From the NCBI GenBank assembly GCA_029964075.1, contig CM057141.1:5270001-5334000 (forward strand): a stretch of DNA of 64,000 nt. Reading direction: 5' to 3'. Below, in pieces: positions 35,027 through 42,902 of the stretch; position 1 is the first letter of the stretch, and each line of letters starts with the position of its first letter. A model generated the notes under the pieces. The model was not told where the DNA came from. It did no database searches and saw only the letters and a list, made by a program, of their open reading frames with translations. Source of the DNA: Patiria pectinifera (taxonomy: Eukaryota > Echinodermata > Asteroidea > Valvatida > Asterinidae). The position numbers were made by a program, and so were the translations under genes.

Positions 35027-35034
35027 TATAAAAA
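35027..35034 (+). promoter_or_regulatory. TATA box of lectin gene 1
   Basis: TATAAAAA lies 44 bases before the start codon, so the 5' leader would be very short and the gene unsplit upstream. The same box is at 37742-37749 in gene 2. In the relic at about 41665 it has decayed to TATAGAAA. Confidence 0.65.
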
Positions 35035-35070
35035 CGAACGTCGATTGTTGCTGGTGAAAAGGCTACAGGA

Positions 35071-36267
35071 ATGGAGACATTGATGTCGCTTGTGATCGCA
35101 CTCGTCGGTGTTGGAGCAGATGCATTCTGCCCTGACTGGGAGTGGTTTAATGGTATGGGATATTGCGTGACAAACGAAACAATGACATGGGCAAATGCTC
35201 AAATTGCCTGTTCTGAGGTTAGAGGTAGTTTGTGGTACCCTACTACGGTGAGTGAGCAAGATTTCATATATAAAATGGTCATGGGAGAGTTTGGGGACGC
35301 GTTACAGTTGTGGATCGACTGTTTCGAAACGTCATCACCGGGCGAATGGCTTCATTCCGATGATACTCCGTGTGAGAACCCTAACTGGTGTTATGGTTGT
35401 CCTAGAGATTACACTGACCATTGTGCATATTGGCACATGTACGACCGAATCTGGATTGATTTCCCGTGCGAGCATGACTTGCACGCTATTTGTGAACTCG
35501 ATGCCGAATCAACTGTCAACCCAGTTGATACACTGCAGTCTACTGTTAACCCAGTCGATACCGAGTCTACTGTCAACACAGTCGAGACCGAGTCTACTGT
35601 CAACCCAGTCGATACCCAGTCTACTGTCAACCCAGTCGATACCGAGTCTACTGTCAACCCAGTCGATACCGAGTCTACTGTCGACCCAGTCGATACCGAG
35701 TCTACTGTCAACCCAGTCGATACCGAGTCTACTGTCGACCCAGTCGATACCGAGTCTACTGTCAACCCAGTCGATACCGAGTCTATCAACCCAGTCGATA
35801 CCGAGTCTACTGTCAACCCAGTCGATACCGAGTCTACTGTCAACCCAGTCGATACCCAGTCTACTGCCAACCCAGTCGATAGCCAGTCTACTGTCGACCC
35901 AGTCAATACCCTGCAGACGTCTACTGTCAACCTAGTAGATGCCAAATCTACTGTCGACCCAGTCGATACCGAGTCTACTGTCGACCCAGTCAATACCCTG
36001 CAGACGTCTACTTTCAACCTAGTAGATGCCAAATCTGCTGTCGACCCAGTCGATACCAAGTCTACTGTCGACCCAGTCAATACCCTGCAGACGTCTACTG
36101 TCAACCTAGTAGATGCCAAATCTACTGTCGACCCAGTCGATACCGAGTCTACTGCCAACCCATTCGATACCGAGTCTACTGACGACCCTGTTGGTGTCAA
36201 TAAGTTTGCTGCCCCGTCGATGTTCTGCCTGAAGACCGACGCTGATGGCCGCCTCACATCACAATAG
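35071..36267 (+). CDS. Secreted C-type lectin with mucin-like nonapeptide repeats, gene 1
   Basis: The 398-codon frame starts at the first ATG after a TATA box. Residues 1-18 (METLMSLVIALVGVGADA) are a signal peptide. Residues 20-147 form a C-type lectin domain with the usual Cys and Trp landmarks (FCPDWEWF, WANAQIAC, EQDFIY, LWIDC, WIDFPC, ICEL). No EPN, QPD or WND sugar-binding motif is present, so ligand type is open. Residues 149-377 are about 25 copies of a Ser/Thr/Pro-rich nonapeptide (VDTESTVNP). Three are grouped in an 87-nt higher-order repeat starting with AGTCAATACCCTGCAGACG. The tail FCLKTDADGRLTSQ begins a PAN domain, then hits TAG, and the domain continues in the +1 frame (36245-36466). 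The product is probably extracellular. An innate-immunity role is plausible but not shown. Confidence 0.8.
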   Translation: METLMSLVIALVGVGADAFCPDWEWFNGMGYCVTNETMTWANAQIACSEVRGSLWYPTTVSEQDFIYKMVMGEFGDALQLWIDCFETSSPGEWLHSDDTPCENPNWCYGCPRDYTDHCAYWHMYDRIWIDFPCEHDLHAICELDAESTVNPVDTLQSTVNPVDTESTVNTVETESTVNPVDTQSTVNPVDTESTVNPVDTESTVDPVDTESTVNPVDTESTVDPVDTESTVNPVDTESINPVDTESTVNPVDTESTVNPVDTQSTANPVDSQSTVDPVNTLQTSTVNLVDAKSTVDPVDTESTVDPVNTLQTSTFNLVDAKSAVDPVDTKSTVDPVNTLQTSTVNLVDAKSTVDPVDTESTANPFDTESTDDPVGVNKFAAPSMFCLKTDADGRLTSQ

Positions 36268-36466
36268 TGGTCACGTCGAGGTCTCCACCATCAAGGGTGT
36301 CATCGCGTGTGGTTCGGCGTGCCGGGATGAGCCTCGATGCCGCTCCTTCAATCTGCGTCAAGTCAGCCTCGGAGAGAAGATCTGTTTATTGAATGACATC
36401 ACTCGCTATGAAGCCGGCATAAACGACATGGTTTTTGACAAATATTGCTCTAGTTTCGAAATCTAA
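36245..36466 (+). other. PAN/apple domain in +1 frame, lectin gene 1
   Basis: After the TAG at 36265 the other frame reads VIACGSACRDEPRCRSFN and continues to CSSFEI and a stop. This supplies five of the six PAN/apple cysteines. The first cysteine (FCLK) is in the lectin frame just upstream. The domain is therefore split by a frame change. It may be translated by +1 frameshifting, or the gene may be broken. The paralogue has the same arrangement. Confidence 0.65.
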
Positions 36467-37317
36467 ATGCATCGTCTATAAAATCCTATAAGGTGTAAGA
36501 ATAGTAGCTATAGTAAGGCGGGAAAATTGAGAGAGATTGTGTTCTGAACAAAAGATAGTAACAGGAAGTTCACAAGCAAATCATAATACATGTACTTGTA
36601 TCTTGAACGCCATTCTGGAGAAACCTTTGAGGCAAAGTCGTTCAGGAATGGTGGATGAACTGGCAAACGCCACCAGAGAAACAGTCGCCGGAAAGCAAGT
36701 TTATTTTTAATCATAAAATTGTTCATACATGTATATAATTTTTTTTTTTATTTGCCAGCATTTTTCCGTATTGTGTTTTCACATTTGGCATCGCCTTTTT
36801 GCCCTTTTTTCAATTCACATTTTAGAAAATCAAGTTGTTATTTTTATATACTAAAGAATAAGTTAATGAAATCTGTTCATGGGAATTGATTGACTGTACG
36901 ACGAGAATCGGACGAACTGAGCAAATTGGTTTCAAACAATTGATGAAAGAAAAGTTGCTGGCGTTGCAAGAATTTACTCATTCACTACAATTAGCTGTAA
37001 ATAGATGCAAGTGTTTCAAGGCTGTCCAGGTACCATCAGACAATGAACATTATTTTTACCAAATGTCCCCACCTTTGTTTCCATGGAAGCCTTTATAGAT
37101 AGAGACTCATGTCGACACCTCAGCGATAATTCATTCCATTCCGCTGTGGGTATTACCTTGACCACTGTTTCATGATTCTTTCACTTAGTGCAATCGGTTT
37201 ATTTTACCGAGGCATCGAGACTGCCGCCTCAACAATGAACGTAAACCTTAATCGGTATATGTATCTACTGCCACGAAATAACATTTAAGTTTGTCTATTA
37301 AGAATCGAAATTTAAAT
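36467..37317. other. Lectin gene 1 3' flank and spacer
   Basis: No gene is seen. Sequence from about 36885 to 37300 is the distal part of the lectin repeat unit and aligns with about 40810-41215 in unit 2. Short frames here are not supported. Confidence 0.5.
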
Positions 37318-37741
37318 TACGTGTCACATCTACAACGCATATTGTCAAAGGAGAGATTTCATACTATTTGTTTTGGGGTTTTATTCGTGAGTGGTTTGAT
37401 CCTCAAGGGGAAATAACTCACATTCACATCAGTAACATCAGCTTTAGTAAAATATCATTTGCTTCTTAAATGGCACAATGAAACCCCGCCGAGGTTATTA
37501 ATGCAATTCAGTTTTAATTGATGCTATCGATTTCGTTGACGCGCAAGCGTAGACCTATACATTTTTTTCCCGTTGAAATATACCAAGCGGTGTGCTCAGT
37601 TTCTCCATTTGTTGTTCGGTCGTCAGAGACGAAACACAGTCGCAATTTCCTGTATCAAAGCCATCCTTGGATCCAGCGGATACATCATACGATATCGAAA
37701 AACAGTCTTGACTGTATTAAATTTTGAACAATATCAACAGG

Positions 37742-37749
37742 TATAAAAA
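37742..37749 (+). promoter_or_regulatory. TATA box of lectin gene 2
   Basis: TATAAAAA lies 44 bases before the ATG. The promoter is nearly identical to that of gene 1 for several hundred bases. Confidence 0.65.
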
Positions 37750-37785
37750 CGAACGTCGATTGTTGCTGGTGAAAAGGCTACAGGA

Positions 37786-38859
37786 ATGGAGACATTGATG
37801 TCGCTTGTGATCGCACTCGTCGGTGTTGGAGCAGATGCATTCTGCCCTGACTGGGAGTGGTTTAATGGTATGGGATATTGCGTGACAAACGAAACAATGA
37901 CATGGGCAAATGCTCAAATTGCCTGTTCTGAGGTTAGAGGCAGTTTGTGGTACCCTACTACGGTCAGTGAGCAAGATTTCATATATAGCATGGTCATGGG
38001 AGAGTTTGGGGACGCGTTACAGTTGTGGATCAACTGTTTCGAAACGTCATCACCGGGCGAATGGCTTCATTCCGATGGTGCTCCGTGTGAGAACCCTAAC
38101 TGGTGTCTTTTTTGTCCTAGAGATTACACTGAACATTGCGCATATTGGCGCATGTACGACCGAAAGTGGATTGATTTCCCGTGCGCGCACCCGGACTTTT
38201 ACGCTATTTGTGAACTCGATACCAAATCTACTGTCAACACAGGCGACACCGGGTCTACTGTCAACCCGGTCGATACCGAGTCTACTGTCAACCCAGTCGA
38301 CCCCAGGTTTACTGTCAACCCGGTCGATACCGAGTCTATTGTCAACCCAGTCGACACCAGGTCTACTGTCAACCTGGTCGATACCGAGTCTACTGTCAAC
38401 CCAGTCGATATCGGGTCTACTGTCAACCCAGTCGATACTGAGTCTACTGTCAACCCAGTCGATACCGAGTCTACTGTCAACCCAGTCGATACCGAGTCTA
38501 CTGTCAACCCAGTCGATACCGAGTCTACTGTCAACCCAGTCGATACCGAGTCTACTGTCAACCCAGTCGATACCGAGTCTACTGTCAACCCAGTCGATAC
38601 CGAGTCTACTGTCAACCCAGTCGATACCGAGTCTACTGTCAACCCAGTCGATACCGAGTCTACCGTCAACCTAGTCGATACCCAGTCTACTGCCAACCCA
38701 GTAGATGCCAAGTCTACTGTCGTCCCAGTCGATACCGAGTCTACTGCCAACCCATTCGATACCCAATCTACTGTCGACTCAGTTGGTGTCAATAAGTATG
38801 CTGTCCCGTCGATGTTCTGCCTGAAGACCGACGCTGATGGCCGCCTCACATCCCAATAG
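37786..38859 (+). CDS. Secreted C-type lectin with mucin-like nonapeptide repeats, gene 2
   Basis: The 357-codon frame has the same plan as gene 1: signal peptide (1-18), C-type lectin domain (20-148), about 21 VDTESTVNP-type nonapeptides, then the PAN beginning FCLKTDADGRLTSQ and TAG. The first 180 nt of the coding region differ from gene 1 only silently. The second half of the lectin domain differs at about ten residues (for example WCLFC for WCYGC, and CAHPDFY for CEHDLH with one inserted codon), most changes altering the protein. The nonapeptide count differs from gene 1, as expected for a tandem repeat. The PAN remainder lies in the +1 frame at 38837-39151. Secretion is inferred from the leader. 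The ligand is unknown. Confidence 0.8.
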   Translation: METLMSLVIALVGVGADAFCPDWEWFNGMGYCVTNETMTWANAQIACSEVRGSLWYPTTVSEQDFIYSMVMGEFGDALQLWINCFETSSPGEWLHSDGAPCENPNWCLFCPRDYTEHCAYWRMYDRKWIDFPCAHPDFYAICELDTKSTVNTGDTGSTVNPVDTESTVNPVDPRFTVNPVDTESIVNPVDTRSTVNLVDTESTVNPVDIGSTVNPVDTESTVNPVDTESTVNPVDTESTVNPVDTESTVNPVDTESTVNPVDTESTVNPVDTESTVNPVDTESTVNPVDTESTVNLVDTQSTANPVDAKSTVVPVDTESTANPFDTQSTVDSVGVNKYAVPSMFCLKTDADGRLTSQ

Positions 38860-39151
38860 TGACGTCGAGGTCACCACCATCAAGGGTGTCATCGCGTGTG
38901 GTTCGGCGTGCCGGGATGAGCCTCGATGCCGCTCCTTCAATCTGCGACAGGTCAGCCTCGGAGAGAAGATCTGTCAATTAAATGACATCAGTCGCCATGA
39001 AGCTGGCAAAAGCAATATGGTATTTTACAAATATTGCTCAAATTTCGAAACCCAAATACGTTGTCCTAAAATCATATTAGGTGTAAGAAAAGTGGCTATA
39101 GTAAAGTGGAAAACTTGGAGGGGTTTTGAGAGATTGTGTTCAGAACAATAG
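38837..39151 (+). other. PAN/apple domain in +1 frame, lectin gene 2
   Basis: This is the counterpart of 36245-36466. VIACGSACRDEPRCRSFN is unchanged and the later Cys of KYCSNF is kept. A 3-nt indel just after the frame change preserves this frame. Relative to gene 1 the stop after CSxFE is lost, so the frame runs about 35 residues further into what is 3' flank in gene 1. Confidence 0.6.
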
Positions 39152-41229
39152 ATGGTAACAGAAAGTTCAATTCTGCTGAGGAAAAAAAACAACTAATATT
39201 AAAATTTACTCGCTTTTGCGAGACAAATAAATCGTTAATCGTGTATCTTGAACGGAGAGAAACTTTTGAAGCAAGGTCGTTCAGGAAAAGTGGATGAACT
39301 GGCAAACGCGCTACCAGAGAAACAGTCGCTGGTAAACAACTTAAATTGTTAATCATAAAATTAGTCATACATGTAAATGTTTTGAAATTTGCTAGCATTT
39401 TTCCGCATTGTGAGAGTTCACATTTTGCATCGCCTTTTGCACTTTTTTTTCAATTCACATTTTAGAAAATTAACATATTAAAGCGATTAAAATTAAAGTT
39501 GTAGAATACATATAGCGTGTCTTGCTTGCAGGACCGCTTTCATGTTTGATAATGCCTAAAAAAGTTAGATAAACATTCATTTACTTTTAGCGGCCTTTTT
39601 TGGGTAATAACAGTGGCGTAGCACGGTCTTTTTTATTGGTTGTTTAAAAATTATTGAAAAGGGCACTTGCACACCCGTGGTGAAATGTAGACACGGGTTT
39701 TTTTTCTCCGGACACTCGGCCTCCGTAAAATCAAAAAGCAAAAAAAAAAGGGGGGGGGGTGGAGGGGGGCTGGTACCCTCTGCCGATGGGAGCGCTGTTC
39801 AAAACCGATGATTGTGCACAATATATGGTGCTTTTAATGAGTCGCATTAAAAAAAGGCACCTGTGTTAAACGGCCGATGAAAGCAAAAAGGGCACGTACT
39901 ATTACGTTTTACGGGCCACTTTTTTTTCGGGAAAAAAGGGCACTTCTTCGGACAAAAAGGCCACTTGTTCAGGAAAAAAGGGCACTCGGGACAAATATTG
40001 GGGGGTAAGCGCTGGTGACAAAGGGCATTTGAATGGAAAAGTCCAGTCTTTTCAAAATATTGGGGGGTAAATACCCCCTTACCCCAAAGTTTTACCAAAT
40101 TGCACTTTTTAAAAAGAACATTTCTTTATTGGTATTATCGACATCGAATTGCGAGCCATGTTTTTCACTTTGTGTTGCACTTTTCACTTATTTAAACAAT
40201 TTTGAAATGTGATAAATATGTATTTGACTTGAGGATCCTTTTACGCTGTTTTGTTCTCACAGTGCATGATAGTTTGGATATGAGGAGGGACGTTACATTA
40301 ACATTGTACCAAACTGAGTATTATTATGAGTAAGATGACCTGTCTTTTTAAATAATAGATCCCTCATCTATATGTATATGGGTGGTTGTTTTTTTTCAAA
40401 TTAATTTTATAAGTGCCCAGGAGCATGGTTCATTTTGATGGATGGGCGCTGTTCAAACTTATTTAGGCCCTATTATTAATTTTACATATATTATTATTTG
40501 TGAAGGAGAAACAAGGGTGCGGATGATCACGTGAGACGATTTTTTAATATCTCAAATTATAACCACTACACTTGCTAGAAAATGTTTTGATGTGGCGTGT
40601 ATTCTATATGCTTTCAATATTAGTTGCGCTTTAATATCACACATGCTAGTTTGTGCACAGAGTAATTTGAAGTAACAATAATTGTATTCTTGTCACTTTA
40701 TTCTAAGCAAGTATCAATTCAGCTGTTTAATGTTGTCTCGTTTAAGTGGAATCTATAAAATTGGAAGTAAAGCTTAATACAATATAGAATACGTTCATGT
40801 CAACTGTTCATTGGAATTGATCGACTGTGCGACGGGAAACAGACGAACTGAGCACATTAGTTGATGAAGTAAAAGTTGGTAGGTGTTGCAAGAATTAACT
40901 CGTGCACAACAGTTAGCTTTCTATAGTCTCGACGGTTGTCCTGTCACCACCGGACAATGAGCTTCTTTCGACCAAACGTCCCTGCCTTTGATTCCCATCG
41001 AAACCTTTGTAGATAACGACTTATGTCGATACCTCAACGATAATCTTTCATTCCGCTTTGGGTAAGTCAAGAACCTTGGCCAATGTTTCATGATTCTTTC
41101 ACTTAGTGCAATCGGTTTATTTTTCCGAGGTTCGATCGAGACTGCCGCCTCAACAATGAACGTAAACCTTCATCGATATCTGTACATATGCCTCCACACA
41201 AAAAACATTTAAATTTGCCTTTAAGCATC
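39152..41229. other. Lectin gene 2 3' flank and spacer
   Basis: No gene is seen. It contains the GGGCAC-rich repeat block (about 39650-40090), AT-rich sequence, and from about 40800 the distal part of the lectin unit matching 36885-37300. Confidence 0.45.
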
Positions 41230-41730
41230 ATTATTTAAAGTACGGGTCACATCTTTAATGTGATGGTATTGTCAAAGGCGATATTTTTTACTTCTTTGTC
41301 GTATTCGTGTGTGGTTTGATCCTCAAGGAAAACTACTTACATTCACAATATTAACTTGAGTCTTATATAAATTCATGTGCATCTTGAATTGCGCTATGAT
41401 CTGTATGTTAACAACAAAGCGATAGGCGCCGTGGTTATTAACGCAGCCTCCGATTTAAATTGATACCATCGATTTCGTTTAAGATGCGCAGGCGCATACA
41501 CAACAATATGTGTTAAAAGAAAATAACACGTGATGTGCTCAGTTTCTCCATTTATAGTTTGGCCTTCGGCGAAGAAAGACACAATTTCCTGTATCATTGA
41601 CATCCTTAGATCCAGTAAGTACATCATAGTGACGGCCTTGACTGTATTTGAACAATCACAACAGGTATAGAAACCGATGTTGATTGTTGCTGGCGACAAT
41701 GCAATGTATAGTGAACTAAAGGCTACTAAA
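41230..41730 (+). pseudogene. Relic of a third lectin promoter
   Basis: Diverged sequence follows the lectin upstream region in order: GTGTGGTTTGATCCTCAAGG, TGCTCAGTTTCTCCATTT, AATTTCCTGTATCA, GATCCAG, CAACAGGTATAGAAACCGA and GATTGTTGCTGG. The TATA box is mutated and no lectin coding sequence follows. An inverted-repeat element begins about 180 bases later. Confidence 0.65.
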
Positions 41731-41912
41731 ATGACACCTTTAATTAAACGCCCCTATACATTATCATTTTCCTCCAATCACCACTCGAAGATGCAAGTAG
41801 TTTTGACAAAGAATAGAAAAAAAGACAGAATTTCACTCAAGCCAATCATTTTTTCTTTACCTTTAAAGCATGCAGGTTATAAACTCAAATACAAGCTCTT
41901 GAATAAAAAAAA

Positions 41913-42348
41913 ATGGTTAAAATGTCATGAACTTGACAATTGGAAAGACTTTCGGCAATTAGTTATTGCATGCTCTCGAACATATTACAAGCCTTTATAG
42001 GCCAATTCATTAAAGTTCAGTCCTATACATGATTTTGAATTGTTTTTCTTCATCGGCTGATCAGTTCCTTGGGGGGTGGAACCGTGGAAGGCGGGTGCTC
42101 TTTTAGTAGACCTTTTGGGTAGACCTTTAGTAGACATTTATAGTACCTTATTTATTCGGACTGGAATAAAAAATAAATGCATCAGCGGCCGGGCCGGCCC
42201 AATCCTGTCCGTACTAGCGGTCGGAAATCATGTATAGGACTGAACTTTAATGCACTGCTTTTAAAGGCTTGTAATAGTGTTCGAAAGCATGCAGAAACTA
42301 ATTGCCGAAAGTCTTTCCAATTGTCAAGAGTCATGACATTTTAACCAT
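41913..42348. mobile_element. Long inverted-repeat element
   Basis: The left arm (about 41913-42038) holds ATGGTTAAAATGTCATGA, GACTTTCGGCAATTAGTTA and AAGTTCAGTCCTATACATGA. The right arm (about 42225-42348) is its reverse complement with few changes. The spacer is about 190 bp with GGCCGGGCCGGCCC. An open frame at 41677-42000 crosses the left arm but looks fortuitous. Confidence 0.65.
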
Positions 42349-42439
42349 TCTGTCTGTACAGCGGGTTGCAGGCCAGTAAATCGGTCTGAAATTGCCTACG
42401 CCGGCAAATTCTTCAGTATTTAAGCACATTGTGTGCCAT

Positions 42440-42735
42440 GAACTTGAGGGTTTGTGAGTAATAGTGGTGGAAGCCGTGCACAGGACCCCGAGCTTGTATT
42501 TCTGTGTAATTTGGATGAAATTGGGGCCCTAAAAAGGCTCTATTTTGCAATGGAGTGTAGGCACCCGTTTTTCAAATTTCTACCAAATGTCATCAGATTA
42601 CCCTAAAAAAACTTGAAAAGAAAATGAAAGATGATGAAATAAGCTATAATTTGATGCTAGTCTTGAATACCTTGGAGAGTTGTGAGTATTGTTTTCCTGA
42701 AATTTCTGAAGTGGGGGCATTATCCTGACCCAGCG
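42440..42735 (-). repeat. Dispersed repeat, reverse copy of 3265-3592
   Basis: The sequence from GAGGGTTTGTGAG through GGTGGAAGCCGTGCAC to TTTCTGAAGTGGGGGCAT is the reverse complement of the block near 3265-3592, with moderate divergence. Confidence 0.6.
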
Positions 42736-42902
42736 GGGCGATCTAGCGCCCTCTATCGTTCAATTATGCGAAACGCGATCGTCAAAATTAGCAAAGACAG
42801 CTGCAACTCGAAATAATCGTGCGAAACTTTAATAAATTGTTGAAATTCATGTATAAGTGCAAGCTTGTCGTTGTTGGTTTTCTGCGCCCAGCAAAGTTAG
42901 TC

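Larger units (their letters stand above)
34605..37317 (+). repeat. Lectin tandem unit 1
   Basis: It begins ATTACGTGTCAC, with CAACGCATATTGTCAAAGG following, and the same sequence starts unit 2 at about 37318 and, diverged, a relic at about 41230. Promoter, gene and 3' flank (GGCATCGAGACTGCCGCC motif at about 37213, matched near 41131) are all duplicated. Confidence 0.8.
37318..41229 (+). repeat. Lectin tandem unit 2
   Basis: This is the second unit with promoter, gene and 3' flank. It is longer than unit 1 because of extra sequence at about 39500-40780, including a block of GGGCACTT/AAAAAGGGCAC repeats (39650-40090) beside a CAGTGGCGTAGC end at 39611 that resembles the hAT-type MITEs. Confidence 0.75.

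Noticed and set aside
35252..35935. Second sense frame rich in LLSTQSIPS repeats
   Set aside because: It is the shifted reading of the same 27-nt repeat. It stops before the PAN segment, so it does not explain the frame change.
35409..36257. Long antisense frame of 282 codons (and 216 codons at 38199-38849)
   Set aside because: The 27-nt repeat is a multiple of three and lacks stops in several frames, so both strands stay open. There is no start context and no other support.
39611..40090. CAGTGGCGTAGC end followed by GGGCAC repeats as a hAT element
   Set aside because: No CCACTG right end or 8-bp duplication was found, so limits cannot be set.
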